Positions 37,290-47,308 of a stretch of 64,000 bases of DNA are shown here, in pieces. The stretch is from Nocardia vinacea (GTDB lineage: Bacteria > Actinomycetota > Actinomycetes > Mycobacteriales > Mycobacteriaceae). The notes beneath the pieces were generated by a model. It worked only from the letters and a program-made list of their open reading frames with translations, was not told the DNA's origin and ran no database searches. How positions within the stretch are numbered: the first letter of the stretch is position 1; each line of letters starts with the position of its first letter. The DNA lies in assembly GCF_035920345.1 (NCBI RefSeq), contig NZ_CP109149.1, positions 5,766,001-5,830,000 on the forward strand. The letters are read 5' to 3'. Position numbers and translations under genes: made by a program.

Positions 37290-38093
37290 ATGAGTCGACT
37301 GGCAGTCGTGACCGGTGCGTCGTCCGGCATCGGAAAGGCAACGGCCGCGGCCCTGGTGGCGCGCGGCTTCCAAGTGATCGGGACGAGCCGGAATCCGGAG
37401 TCGATCCCGGCCGCCGACCGAGTGGCGGATGTCGACTATCGCGCGCTCGATCTGACCGATGCCGAGTCGATCCGCGAATTCGTCGACGGGCTGGATGGTG
37501 TCGATGTGTTGATCAACAATGCCGGCGAAAGCCAGGCCGGACCGCTGGCCGAACTACCGACCACGGCGGTCGAACGGCTGTTCCAGCTCAATGTGCTCGG
37601 GCCGGTCGCGCTCACCCAGGCGGTGCTTCCCGGAATGCGGAGCCGTGGATATGGGCGGGTGGTCATGGTCGGCTCGATGCTCGCCAGTTTTCCGATGCCG
37701 TACCGGTCCTCTTATGTCGCAACCAAGGCAGCCGTGCGGGGATTCGCCACGGCGGCTCGATTCGAGGAGTCGCCGTTCGGCGTGTGGATCACCGCCGTCG
37801 AACCGGGCCAGATCGATACCGGGCTGCGTGAGCGGCGCACCAAGTACATCGACGAGAACTCCCCGCACACCGCGGATTTCACCCGCTTCATGACCGCTCT
37901 CGATCAGCAGCAGGCCAAAGGCATTACGCCACAACGGGTTGCCGCCACCATCGTCGCCGCCGTCGAGGTCCGGCGGCCGCGGCCGCTGTATGCGGTCGGC
38001 AGCAATGCACCCGCCATGTTCGCGCTGCGTCGCCTGTTGCCGCGCACGGTCATCGAGAAGGTCATCGCCAGGGCCTACGGGTTGTCCCGGTGA
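37290..38093 (+). CDS. SDR-family oxidoreductase
   Basis: A 267-residue SDR with VVTGASSGIGKATA, INNAGES (NNAG motif), the catalytic Ser in MVGSMLAS and YVATKAAVRGFA for Tyr-x-x-x-Lys. The C-terminal third (TPQRVAATIVAAVEVRRPRP) resembles SDRs acting on lipids or sugars in actinobacteria. A short upstream frame may couple its translation. Substrate unknown. Confidence 0.88.
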   Translation: MSRLAVVTGASSGIGKATAAALVARGFQVIGTSRNPESIPAADRVADVDYRALDLTDAESIREFVDGLDGVDVLINNAGESQAGPLAELPTTAVERLFQLNVLGPVALTQAVLPGMRSRGYGRVVMVGSMLASFPMPYRSSYVATKAAVRGFATAARFEESPFGVWITAVEPGQIDTGLRERRTKYIDENSPHTADFTRFMTALDQQQAKGITPQRVAATIVAAVEVRRPRPLYAVGSNAPAMFALRRLLPRTVIEKVIARAYGLSR

Positions 38094-38327
38094 TCGCTTG
38101 CGGCTCGGATCGGTGATCATCGGCGGCATATACGGCACCGGCTGCAGCTGATAGGTCCACGGCAGATACGCCCGTTCGCCTCGAACAACTGCCGGGCGAT
38201 TTCCGCCGATGCCGACAAGGTTCGCGACGCAGCGCAGCCGCGAGGCAAATGAGTCGTCTACCTGCTGCGGCGGTGAGGCCGGAACGGCAATACGCCGTCG
38301 AATACCAGCCGAGTGTCGCCGCCTTGT

Positions 38328-38645
38328 TCATCTGTACCGCGATATACCCGACTCTGTCCTCGGCAGCGTCGAAGTCACCGCGATAACCGCCCGACCGGCA
38401 TCGCGGATTATGCGGTCGAGGTCGTCGATGATGTCGCTGATCGCATCTCGGGTCCGATCCGCCTGCGCGGATGCGGCTGGCTCCCTGTCGAATTCGATAC
38501 CGATCTTGTTGAGCTGCAGTCCGGTATCGAGCAGACTTCGAACCAGGTTATCCGCAATTTCAGCGAAAGCGACTGCGTCACTGTCCCATTCGCCGCTCTC
38601 GGGCTGTCGATGCGTGGCGATATGGTCTAACTGCTTGTCCCACAT
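38328..38645 (-). CDS. Orphan histidine-kinase dimerization-like protein lacking the phospho-acceptor His
   Basis: A 105-residue helical protein with AGAGGAA seven bases before its ATG. Residues 25-90 align by eye to the dimerization and phosphotransfer helices of DevS/NreB-type histidine kinases: AEIADNLVRSLLDTGLQLNKIG occupies the place of the RDLHDxVIQRLFAxGLxLQ helix, and AISDIIDDLDRIIRDAGRAVIA the second helix (DDLDxxIRxIRxxIF). The phospho-acceptor His is replaced by Ala31, and there is no ATPase domain or sensor. It may be a relic or a dominant partner of a real kinase. Coding status is likely; function is inferred. Confidence 0.6.
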   Translation of the reverse strand: MWDKQLDHIATHRQPESGEWDSDAVAFAEIADNLVRSLLDTGLQLNKIGIEFDREPAASAQADRTRDAISDIIDDLDRIIRDAGRAVIAVTSTLPRTESGISRYR

Positions 38646-38890
38646 AATAATTCCTCTTGCCGGACAGATTCACTGACTGCCACGGCCGCCGTTGCCTGGA
38701 ATTCGTTCAGCGCCGGAAGTACCCCGCATCCAGCTACCGCAAACTCCTCGAGCCGCAGCGGTGGTCTCCGGCCACGAACATATGTTGCGCGAAGTATGCT
38801 GAGCCTATTGCCATGAGTGCCGCAGCGGAGCAGTGTGAATATGTCGGTGGCGCCACCGGGGTGCTGCCCTGAACACCGAGGGAGTCGCTC

Positions 38891-39514
38891 GTGTACGCAC
38901 GTTCTACCACTATTCAGGCGCAACCCTCCGCTATCGATGCCGGGATTGCGCACGTACGTGACGAAGTAATGCCGGCTGTTGAAGACATACCCGGCTGTGT
39001 CGGACTATCGTTGCTGGTCGATCGCCAGTCCGGCCGGTGCATCGTTACTACCTCATGGGAAACCGAGGATGCGATGAACCGCAGCGCTGACCGGGTTCGC
39101 CCCATTCGAGATCGTGCGGCCGCGGCATTCGGCGGCGGCGGCACCCAAATCGAGCAGTGGGAAATCGCCGTCCTACATCGTGACCACCGCGTCCAGCAGG
39201 GTGCCTGCGCCCGCGCAGTCTGGATGAGGACAAACCCGGATCGACAGGACGCGGGAATCGAGACCTACAAATCCCAAGCCCTGCCCGGCATGGAATCTCT
39301 CGAGGGTTTCTGCAGCGCGAGCCTCCTGGTCGAGCGCGGATCCGGCCGTGGCGTCTCCTGCGTCACCTTCGACACCGCCGACGCGATGGAACACAATCGC
39401 GAAGAGGCAAACGCTCTGCGCGAGCGAATCACCCGTCAAGCCGGCATGGAGGTGGTCGACATGTGCGAATTCGAGTTGGCCATCGCCCACCTCCGCGTCC
39501 CCGAATTGGTGTAG
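38891..39514 (+). CDS. Tandem antibiotic-biosynthesis-monooxygenase-like (ABM) protein
   Basis: A 207-residue protein made of two similar halves. Each has the dimeric alpha+beta barrel pattern of ABM domains: [33 protein letters not shown] split as GLSLLVDR and [14 protein letters not shown] in the first, and [13 protein letters not shown] with [13 protein letters not shown] in the second. The duplication makes one chain the equivalent of a dimer. Start GTG 38891 with GAGGGAG upstream. A strong terminator follows. Function unknown; heme or small-ligand binding is possible. Confidence 0.75.
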   Translation: MYARSTTIQAQPSAIDAGIAHVRDEVMPAVEDIPGCVGLSLLVDRQSGRCIVTTSWETEDAMNRSADRVRPIRDRAAAAFGGGGTQIEQWEIAVLHRDHRVQQGACARAVWMRTNPDRQDAGIETYKSQALPGMESLEGFCSASLLVERGSGRGVSCVTFDTADAMEHNREEANALRERITRQAGMEVVDMCEFELAIAHLRVPELV

Positions 39515-39526
39515 ATCGCACGGCTG

Positions 39527-39558
39527 CGACTCCCGACCGGTTGACCGGTCGGGAGTCG
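39527..39558 (+). terminator. Strong hairpin terminator after the ABM-like gene
   Basis: CGACTCCCGACCGGT (39527-39541) and its complement (39544-39558) form a 15-base stem with a very short loop, 13 bases after the stop, followed by a T-richer TCATTATCTTGTC. It also separates the convergent acyl-CoA ligase. Confidence 0.75.
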
Positions 39559-39615
39559 TCGGCGTCATTATCTTGTCGTACTGCGACATCGGAGCCACAA
39601 GCTAGCCCCTGGGAA

Positions 39616-41166
39616 TCAAGCTCCGTAGAGCGCCCGGAGTTCGCGTTTGTACACTTTGCCCGATTCGTCCCGTGGCAAGGCCGTGACCACGCGCACGTGC
39701 GCCGGAATCTTGTAGCGAGCAATGCGGTCGGCGAGACCCGCACGAATCACACTCTCGGTGAGCGTTGCCCCGGATCGCGCAACGACATGTGCGGCGACCG
39801 CTTCCCCCAAATCGCCCGCATGTGGGACGCCGAATACGGCAACGTCCTCTACCCCATCGAGAGAAGCAATAGCGGCCTCGATTTCGGCAGGGTAGATATT
39901 GACGCCTCCCGAGATAATGATCTCGCTGGAGCGCCCCGTGAGGTAGAGATAGCCGTCGTCGTCGAGGTACCCGGTGTCACCCACGTCGAGGAAGCCGGGA
40001 ACCGGACTGGCCGCCCCGGCATCGCGGTTTAGGTACCGAAATTCGGGCCAGTAGTCGGCACCACGAACGAACACATTCCCGATCTCGTTCGGCAGCAACG
40101 GTTTTCCGTCTTCGGTAGCGACAACGACATCGGAACCGTCTGTACCACGGCCGACGCTCCCCGGATGTGCGAGCCATTCCGTGGCACTGATCCACGTAAC
40201 AGTGCCCGCCTCGGTACAGCCATAGAACTCGATCACCGCATCACCGAACCACTCGATCGCCGCGCGTTTGACAGCGGGCGGGCACGGCGCCGCGGAATGG
40301 ATGAGGTGCGTCAGACTGGAAACGTCATAACGACAAGCGATTTCGGCAGGCAACGACAACAGCCGCGACAGCATCGTGGGCACCACCTTGGCCTGCGTAA
40401 TCCGACGCTCCGCTACAAGCTGCAGAAATCGCTCCGCATCCCAACGCGGCATGATCGTAATATTGGTCCCCATCCGCAGCGCCAACACCGCCACCGCATT
40501 GGGACTGGTGTGATACAGCGGCCCAGCCACCAACATCTGCCCACCCGGAGCCAATCCCATCCGTTTCGCCGTACCACCCGCGATGGACAACAGCTGATGC
40601 GGCGTCATACGTTCGCGGAGAACACCTTTCGGCGTTCCCGTAGTGCCCGATGTGTAGATAAGCCCCATCGAATCCGCAATCGCACCATCGAGATAACCGA
40701 GCGGGTCAGGACGATCTCGGATCCACTGCTCAACAGTGCTGTGCTGACCAGTGGGCTGCGCCAACGCCACATCGAGCCCCGCCTCCTCGAGCAGTTCAGT
40801 CGGCATAGCGACCTCGATAATCATCGGCCCCACCCCGGCTGTCTCACAAGCCTTCTCGATGGTGTCGATGAACTCTGTATGCGCGAGAACGACGCGAGCG
40901 CTGCAGTCTTCGAGGACATGCGCAACCTCGGCGGCCCGCCAGCCCGTATTGATAGGAACGGGATTGGCCCCACAGGCAGCAATCGCAAGGGAGACCTCGA
41001 GAAACTCGATGTCGTTCCGCAACATCACCGCGACACGATCACCACGAGCAATCCCATTCGCGACGAACGCCGAAGCGAGACATCCAGCACGGTGATGCGC
41101 CTCGGACTGGGCGCGCATCCGTCCGCCGCAGGCGATCGTCGGAGCAGCCGAGGACGCATCGTTCAT
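39616..41166 (-). CDS. AMP-dependent acyl-CoA synthetase/ligase (FadD-like)
   Basis: A 516-residue adenylate-forming enzyme. The P-loop-like motif is IYTSGTTGTPKGVLRE, with YGCTEAGTVT and DVGDTGYLDDDGYLYLTGRSSEIIISGGVNIYP as the later core motifs, the latter read in pieces DVGDTGYLDDDGY and ISGGVNIYP. The C-terminal Lys is in LPRDESGKVYKRELR. It activates a carboxylic acid with ATP to an acyl-CoA. The substrate is not predictable. It is a single gene. Confidence 0.9.
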   Translation of the reverse strand: MNDASSAAPTIACGGRMRAQSEAHHRAGCLASAFVANGIARGDRVAVMLRNDIEFLEVSLAIAACGANPVPINTGWRAAEVAHVLEDCSARVVLAHTEFIDTIEKACETAGVGPMIIEVAMPTELLEEAGLDVALAQPTGQHSTVEQWIRDRPDPLGYLDGAIADSMGLIYTSGTTGTPKGVLRERMTPHQLLSIAGGTAKRMGLAPGGQMLVAGPLYHTSPNAVAVLALRMGTNITIMPRWDAERFLQLVAERRITQAKVVPTMLSRLLSLPAEIACRYDVSSLTHLIHSAAPCPPAVKRAAIEWFGDAVIEFYGCTEAGTVTWISATEWLAHPGSVGRGTDGSDVVVATEDGKPLLPNEIGNVFVRGADYWPEFRYLNRDAGAASPVPGFLDVGDTGYLDDDGYLYLTGRSSEIIISGGVNIYPAEIEAAIASLDGVEDVAVFGVPHAGDLGEAVAAHVVARSGATLTESVIRAGLADRIARYKIPAHVRVVTALPRDESGKVYKRELRALYGA

Positions 41167-41308
41167 GAGCGCATTCTGTCAGGTACGAAGTTGGTGAGCG
41201 GTGCTCATGCGCTGGTATGCCGATGCACGCAGCGGCGCAGGTGCTGGACGACCTTGCTCAGAAACGTACTCAGCCATCTACGACGTTGACAGACACCAAG
41301 GTCACTGA

Positions 41309-42435
<1,127 letters not shown>

Positions 42436-42807
42436 CGCGCTGCCGGCCTCAGTCCGGTGAACGGGCCATCCTTGCGACCACGTCCGACAAAGCACTCTGC
42501 TGTCGCGGCCGCGCGTTCGACCGGGCGGGTCGCAGGTACACAGCGCCCGTAACGGCTGCGCCCTGATCGCTTGCCGGGCAAGACTTCCTGCGCCTCGGCA
42601 ATGCGCCGAATGGCAGATGTCCGGTCGATCAAAGGGCCGGTCGTTGAGGGCACCGGCGTTTTTCAGGGGTGTGCCGAACCAGTCGGAGAGTGCTTCGCGC
42701 AGCGCGGTCGCGAAGGTGTCGGTGACGAAATGCTGAGGGCCCAACGCTTTTCGAGGCACGAGGCTGGCTATGGTTAGCGGCGACGATCAGCCTACGGGGA
42801 GCGTGAA
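42436..42807. other. Non-coding gap
   Basis: A 372-base gap before the glycosyltransferase-like gene. It has short frames on both strands without recognisable content. A GGGGAGC sequence at 42797-42803 serves as ribosome-binding site of the next gene. Nothing else is evident. Confidence 0.35.
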
Positions 42808-43827
42808 GTGACCGAAACTGCGCGCCTACCGCCGATCGAGGTCATGATCCCGGTGGCAGCCAAGGATCTGCCCGGCCTCGACGCCTGTATCACCGGACTG
42901 AGTGCACACTGCCGCAATCCGATCCGATCGGTGAATATCGTCGGGTCCGCGCGCCTGCACGCACAGGTACGGACCGAACATATGGTGCAGTGGATCGATG
43001 AGGAAGCGGTCTCACCGACACCGGCCTCCATCGAGGCGGCCCTGCGCACAGCGGGCGGCGATCACCACAATTCGTCCTGGTATTTCCAGCAGCTGATCAA
43101 ACTGAACTGCTTCCGTATCCTGGCGAGCACGGTCCAGCACATCCTGGTGCTCGACGCGGACTACGCGCTCGTCGACGATGTCGTGTTCGTCGAAAACGAT
43201 GGCAGATCTTATCTGGCACTCGGCTATCCGCTGCAATGGCGCCTCGACACCCGCCAGCACGCGATCCCCGACCGCCACTCCGCGATCACCGCAGCGACCC
43301 GGCTGCTCGCCGAGTGGCGGCCGGTCGACCCCTACAGCGGGATGCAGCATCACATGGTGTTCGACAGACAAATCCTCGCGGACCTGATGCGGCGAGTCGA
43401 AGACCAGCACCGGCGACCGTTCTGGGAGGCATTCCTGGCGACGATTGAACACGCCAAATGGACCGGCGCTTCGGAGTATGTGCTCTACCGCCACTTCGCA
43501 GCGAAGTTCTTCCCGGAACATATCCGGTCACGACACCTCGACGCCATAGACATCATCCAGCCCGCCGAAAACGCTTTGTGGACATTGACCGACGCTGTCA
43601 CCAGGCTCCGCCGGGCGGGAGTCAGGGCGATCGGATGCCACAGTTTCCTCAGCTACCGCAACCGAATCGCCACGATGGACTACATACCCGACCAGTTACG
43701 CAGCCAACTGCAAACAACACCCGGGGCACTGATGCTCGACCTCAACCAAGGTGCCCTCCACATCACCCCGGCAACGCCACCCCTGGGTCGCGCCGAGCGT
43801 CTGCGTCGAACCCCAGGTCGTGGGTGA
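42808..43827 (+). CDS. DUF6492-like, glycosyltransferase-like protein
   Basis: A 339-residue soluble protein. The order IEVMIPVAAKDLPGLDACI at the start, HNSSWYFQQLIKL in the middle and VLDADYALVDDVVFV (a DxD motif) resembles nucleotide-sugar GT-A transferases and the DUF6492 family as I recall it. YSGMQHHMVFDRQIL and LYRHFAAKFFPEH follow. It may transfer a sugar to a surface polymer; this is inference. The start is GTG 42808 with GGGGAG. Its C-terminal tail is Arg/Pro-rich and runs into hairpin-rich DNA. Confidence 0.6.
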   Translation: MTETARLPPIEVMIPVAAKDLPGLDACITGLSAHCRNPIRSVNIVGSARLHAQVRTEHMVQWIDEEAVSPTPASIEAALRTAGGDHHNSSWYFQQLIKLNCFRILASTVQHILVLDADYALVDDVVFVENDGRSYLALGYPLQWRLDTRQHAIPDRHSAITAATRLLAEWRPVDPYSGMQHHMVFDRQILADLMRRVEDQHRRPFWEAFLATIEHAKWTGASEYVLYRHFAAKFFPEHIRSRHLDAIDIIQPAENALWTLTDAVTRLRRAGVRAIGCHSFLSYRNRIATMDYIPDQLRSQLQTTPGALMLDLNQGALHITPATPPLGRAERLRRTPGRG

Positions 43828-43897
43828 AGACTCGAACCACGACCACCGAACGCAACCGCAGGCTCCGGGGGTCCGGGCGCGAAGCCCGCCGGGTGGG

Positions 43898-43917
43898 TGT
43901 GGGGCTTCGCCCCCACA
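43898..43917. terminator. GC-rich hairpin after the glycosyltransferase-like gene
   Basis: TGTGGGG (43898-43904) pairs with CCCCACA (43911-43917) around a CTTCGC loop, 70 bases after the stop. Together with the nearby GGGCG...CGCCC stretch it is a likely terminator region. Confidence 0.5.
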
Positions 43918-43935
43918 AAATACGCGGAACGCAAA

Positions 43936-43964
43936 AGGCTCATGCTCTCCAAGAGCATGAGCCT
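43936..43964. repeat. 13-base perfect inverted repeat at the start of the resolvase-like HTH gene
   Basis: AGGCTCATGCTCT (43936-43948), a CCA loop, and the exact complement AGAGCATGAGCCT (43952-43964). It overlaps the likely start codon (43957) of the HTH gene, so it could be an autoregulatory operator, a translation-blocking hairpin, or a recombination site. Confidence 0.55.
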
Positions 43965-44412
43965 GCGATGTGTGGACCTTGGGGGAATCTACTACAACAC
44001 GAAACGCCAGGTAGAAGCGTTGCAGTCGCTGGTTCGGAAGCTTCCGGATCCCAGTGCGCCCATGCCGTCGACTGCTGCCCGGTCCAAACCCAAGCGGGCA
44101 CGCCAGCTCGACGCTGCTCAGATTCGGGAGTTGATCGCTGGCTATGAGGGTGGAGCGACGGTGTATGAGTTGGCTGCCCGGTTCGGTATCGAGCGGCGGA
44201 CGGTCGGCGAGATCCTTCATCGGCATCACGTACCGATGCGCCGCCGTGGCCTGACGCCCGACCAAATTGATGACGCCATCCATCTCTACGGTCAGGGTTG
44301 GTCGCTCGCCCGAGTTGGTCGGCACCTGGGTGTAGACGGCATGACCGTTCTGAACAGGCTCCGCGAACGTGGGATCTCTACGAGAGATACCCAAGGACGA
44401 CCGCGGGCGTAA
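43957..44412 (+). CDS. Resolvase-type HTH orphan protein, copy 1
   Basis: About 151 residues from ATG 43957 (in-frame alternative at 43942). There is no catalytic serine-recombinase domain. The C-terminal 105 residues hold two HTH units: [19 protein letters not shown]...[21 protein letters not shown] and a second, [28 protein letters not shown]...[10 protein letters not shown], each like the Hin/resolvase DNA-binding domain. A paralogue at 53595-54131 shares most of this region, and the two bracket the ECF41 cluster. Probable DNA binder; role unknown. Confidence 0.75.
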   Translation: MSLRCVDLGGIYYNTKRQVEALQSLVRKLPDPSAPMPSTAARSKPKRARQLDAAQIRELIAGYEGGATVYELAARFGIERRTVGEILHRHHVPMRRRGLTPDQIDDAIHLYGQGWSLARVGRHLGVDGMTVLNRLRERGISTRDTQGRPRA

Positions 44413-44819
44413 GTCGACCGTCACAGGTACGCACCCTCGGCGGGTCACACAAAACATGGGCTACTGAAAAACGCCTGGTCATCGTGGGTGTGTATCCCAT
44501 GTAAAGGAATCGCGATGGCCTGCGGGCATCGGTCAATCGGCCCCGACGCTAATAGTGCGCCAGTGCCCGCAAAATCTGCGCGGCGGGGGTGGTCAGCGGG
44601 CACGTCGCCGCGACCAGTTCACGTGCTCGCGGTAGCGGACTCCGGCCTGTCCTTGACTCACGTCTTCCGGGGCAATCGATACCCTACCGACTCAGCAGAC
44701 GTCCGATAATGCCGAATTGAGTGTTTCCGGGTCAGCCAGCATAGCCGGAAACAGATTGATGACGCCCCTCGGAGAATTAGTCCAGGTCGTGTGGCGGTCG
44801 ACCTGGCGATGTACCCGAA
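44413..44819. other. Non-coding gap with a terminator-like hairpin
   Basis: A 407-base gap between the HTH gene and the convergent DoxX gene. TGTTTCCGG (44722-44730) and CCGGAAACA (44745-44753) form a nine-base stem that may end the DoxX-side transcript. No convincing gene is seen. Confidence 0.4.
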
Positions 44820-45212
44820 TCAGCCGGTGAAGGACTCGGGGCCGAAGCGGCCCCAAGCGACGAAGGCGGCTGCGGCGAGGTAGACGAAGTTCAGCGCGAC
44901 GTATTTGTACTGGCCGTAGCGGGCGTGGGTGATCATCGCGCCGATCATCAACAGGATCCAGCACACGGCGGTTACCGGCACCAGCACCGGTGCGATGTCG
45001 AGTACGACGGGCAGGACGAGACCGGCTGCGGCTGAGATCTCAACTGCCCCCAGGGTTCTGACGAAACCGGCGCTGGCGTGCTCGGTCCAGCCCCCACCGG
45101 ACTTTCTGCCCAGTTCGTCCAGCTTGTCCTTGGGCATGAAGGCTTTGGTGAGACCGCCGAACAGGGCGAGGGCAGCAAGCAGCCCGGCAATGATCCAGAG
45201 TGCGAGGTTCAT
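44820..45212 (-). CDS. DoxX-family membrane protein, copy 1
   Basis: A 130-residue protein with four hydrophobic segments (LALWIIAGLLAALALFGG, AGLVLPVVLDIAPVLVPV, ICWILLMIGAMI-like, and YVALNFVYLAAAAFVAWG). It matches the DoxX-like family, with the motifs GRKSGGGWTEHAS and FVRTLGAVEISAAAGL. It follows the SDR gene by 13 bases on the same strand and is transcribed from the ECF41-like promoter near 46124-46151. A near relative is at 48248-48628 next to a second sigma gene. Confidence 0.82.
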   Translation of the reverse strand: MNLALWIIAGLLAALALFGGLTKAFMPKDKLDELGRKSGGGWTEHASAGFVRTLGAVEISAAAGLVLPVVLDIAPVLVPVTAVCWILLMIGAMITHARYGQYKYVALNFVYLAAAAFVAWGRFGPESFTG

Positions 45213-45225
45213 GAGCTCTTCTCCT

Positions 45226-46074
45226 TCAGGGGGCAAGCGGGGCGGAGGTGTTGGCAAGGGCGGCAACGCGGTCGGCGCTGGTTGGGTGATCTACGGAATC
45301 GTCATGGAGGTCGATGCCACCGGCCAGCCAGCCGCCATCGATGGTGAACACGCCGCCGGTGATGAACGACGCGCTGTCACTGGCCAGGAACGCGACCAGG
45401 TTGGCGACCTCCTCGCTGCGCCCCGGTCGGCGTAGTGGGAATCGGCTAGCGATGTCGAGTTCCTCGCCCATCTTCCGCATGAGATCGTTGCTGGCGATGT
45501 AGCCCGGGCAGATGGTGTTGACCCGGATCCCGACTGGACCCAGTTCCAGGGCAGCCGACTTCACCAAACCGATCACACCGTGTTTCGACGCCGAGTACGC
45601 CGCTGCCCCCCGATTACCGGTGAGCCCGGCCGCCGAGGAGGTGACCACAACCGAGCCACCACCCACCTCGCGCATCGCCCGACCCGCCGACTGCAAGCCG
45701 AGCAGCACACCGCGCAGGTTCACCGCCATCGTGCGGTCCCACTCCTGCAACGGGTAGTCCAGAACACCGGCCCAGTGCCCCGTTCCAGCGTTGAGATGGG
45801 CGATATCGACGGCGCCGTAACGGGCAACCGTCTCCCGGACCATCGCATCGTTGTCCTGCGGCGATGCCACGTCGACTCGCAGCCCGAATGCTTCGCCACC
45901 AGCAGCAGTGATCTCCTCGGCCGTCCGCTCGACACACTCGATGTTTCGTCCGGCGCAGCACACCCGCGCTCCCAGCCCAGCCAGCGTTGCCGCGGTCGCC
46001 GCGCCGATGCCGGACCCGGCCCCGGTCACAACCGCTACCTTCCCGGCCAGTGAAGCCGTTCCTTGCTCCGTCAT
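45226..46074 (-). CDS. SDR-family oxidoreductase of ECF41 unit 1
   Basis: A 282-residue SDR with VVTGAGSGIGAATA, LNAGTG in place of the usual NNAG, the catalytic Ser in VVTSSAAG and YSASKHG for Tyr-x-x-x-Lys. The C-terminus FITGGVFTIDGGWLAGG is classic. The start MTEQGTASL (46074) was chosen; upstream in-frame Met at 46083. It is divergent from sigma gene 1, and an ECF41-type promoter with perfect -35 and -10 sequences lies 50 bases upstream. ECF41 sigma factors are typically paired with oxidoreductases, so this is the probable target. Confidence 0.88.
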   Translation of the reverse strand: MTEQGTASLAGKVAVVTGAGSGIGAATAATLAGLGARVCCAGRNIECVERTAEEITAAGGEAFGLRVDVASPQDNDAMVRETVARYGAVDIAHLNAGTGHWAGVLDYPLQEWDRTMAVNLRGVLLGLQSAGRAMREVGGGSVVVTSSAAGLTGNRGAAAYSASKHGVIGLVKSAALELGPVGIRVNTICPGYIASNDLMRKMGEELDIASRFPLRRPGRSEEVANLVAFLASDSASFITGGVFTIDGGWLAGGIDLHDDSVDHPTSADRVAALANTSAPLAP

Positions 46075-46123
46075 CAATTGCATCCTTTCCCTGATCCGAG
46101 GTCGAGTCCTCGGTCCACCATGA

Positions 46124-46151
46124 GACGTCGGCGACTCGATCCTCTGTGACA
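46124..46151 (-). promoter_or_regulatory. Candidate ECF41 promoter for SDR-DoxX operon 1
   Basis: On the minus strand TGTCACA (46151-46145) is followed after 17 bases by CGTC (46127-46124). The ECF41 motif as I recall it is TGTCACA-N16-CGTC, so both boxes match with one extra spacer base. It lies about 50 bases before the SDR start. Confidence 0.6.
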
Positions 46152-46267
46152 CCGCAGCTACGTGACGCGCGCCACAAGCAACTGATCGGCATCAGCCCAT
46201 TTCCTGGGCGGCTGCCACGACGGCCAGACAGAACCGCGCGCAACGCCGCTCCTGCTTGTCGTTGTGG

Positions 46268-46294
46268 TGTCACAAAAAACGGTGGGCCGGTGTC
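46268..46294 (+). promoter_or_regulatory. Candidate ECF41 promoter for sigma gene 1
   Basis: TGTCACA (46268-46274) is a perfect ECF41 -35 box. After 16 bases comes TGTC (46291-46294), three of four matches to CGTC. It is 43 bases before the start codon of the sigma gene, consistent with autoregulation. Confidence 0.5.
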
Positions 46295-46336
46295 GTATGG
46301 ATGACCTAGTCGAGAGTCGAGAGACAGGAGCTGCCC

Positions 46337-47269
46337 ATGGTCGGCACGTTGCGGACCGCGCCGGAGATCGCGGCGAGGCATGAACCACGACAGCCGCCCA
46401 GCCCCGCTACCGAGGTGTTCCTCGCCCACCGCAACCTGCTCTTCACCGTCGCCTACCAGATACTCGGCTCGGTTGCCGACGCCGAGGACGTTGTGCAGGA
46501 AACCTGGCTGCGGTGGGTGAGCGTCGATCTCGCCATGGTGCGGGATCAGCGCGCCTACCTGGTCGGGATCATCACCCGCCAGGCGCTCGACCGACTGCGT
46601 ACTCTCAACCGGCGCAAGGAGTCCTACATCGGCACCTGGTTGCCCGAACCGGTGCTGACCGCGCCCGACGTGGCCGAGGACGTCGAGCTGGCCGACAGCA
46701 TCTCGATGGCGATGCTGCTGGTGCTGGAGACCCTCACACCCACCGAGCGGGCGGTGTTCGTGCTGCGCGAGGTCTTCGAGACGCCCTACGACGAGATCGC
46801 CGAGGCCGTCGGAAAGTCCGCGGCCACGGTTCGCCAGATCGCTCGGCGAGCACGCGAACATGTGGCGGCTCGGCGCCCGCGGGTGCAGGTGAGTCGATCC
46901 GAGCAGCAGGCCGTGGTGGAGCGGTTCCTGCTCGCGTTGCGAACCGGGCAGTTGCGGGACCTGATGGACATCATGGCGCCGGAGGTGGTCCTGATCGCCG
47001 ACGGTGGCGGGCTGGTGACCGCGAGTCAGGCCCCCATCCACGGGGTCGAACTGGTGGCGAAGTTGCTCGCGCGCCTGAACCGGGTGGTGGCCACGTTCGA
47101 GACGACGACCGTGTGGCTCAACGGTGCGCCAGCGGGCCAGATCGAGATCGACGGTGAACCGGCCGCGCTGAGCCTCGTCGTGGAGAACGGGCGGATCATC
47201 CAGATCTACGCGATAGCAAACCCGCGGAAGCTGACGCGGCTGGATCAACCGGCCGAACTCGCCCGGTAG
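46337..47269 (+). CDS. ECF41-type RNA polymerase sigma factor 1 (SigJ-like)
   Basis: A 310-residue ECF sigma factor with a C-terminal SnoaL-like domain. Sigma region 2 is VFLAHRNLLFTVAYQILGSVADAEDVVQETWLRW; region 4 is LTPTERAVFVLREVFETPYDEIAEAVGKSAATVRQIARRAR, identified by its parts TPTERAVFVLRE and SAATVRQI. The C-terminal extension (RSEQQAVVERFLLAL, IADGGGLVTAS, ANPRKLTRL) carries the ECF41 DGGG and NPDKL-like motifs. The extension controls activity in this group instead of a separate anti-sigma factor. It is divergent from the SDR-DoxX pair and convergent with sigma gene 2. Confidence 0.92.
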   Translation: MVGTLRTAPEIAARHEPRQPPSPATEVFLAHRNLLFTVAYQILGSVADAEDVVQETWLRWVSVDLAMVRDQRAYLVGIITRQALDRLRTLNRRKESYIGTWLPEPVLTAPDVAEDVELADSISMAMLLVLETLTPTERAVFVLREVFETPYDEIAEAVGKSAATVRQIARRAREHVAARRPRVQVSRSEQQAVVERFLLALRTGQLRDLMDIMAPEVVLIADGGGLVTASQAPIHGVELVAKLLARLNRVVATFETTTVWLNGAPAGQIEIDGEPAALSLVVENGRIIQIYAIANPRKLTRLDQPAELAR

Positions 47270-47308
47270 ACCCGACAGTGAGCACTCGCGGTCAGGTTCG
47301 AGCTCAGG

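Noticed and set aside
43800..44000. Attachment-site copy of the tRNA-Ala 3' end near the left HTH gene
   Set aside because: I compared the GGGAATCGAACCCC-type tRNA sequence with this area and found no match, and there is no integrase gene.
45614..47248. Long open frame of over 500 codons on the minus strand
   Set aside because: It runs antisense through the SDR and sigma gene 1, both of which have clear conserved motifs; its translation is low-complexity and matches no fold.
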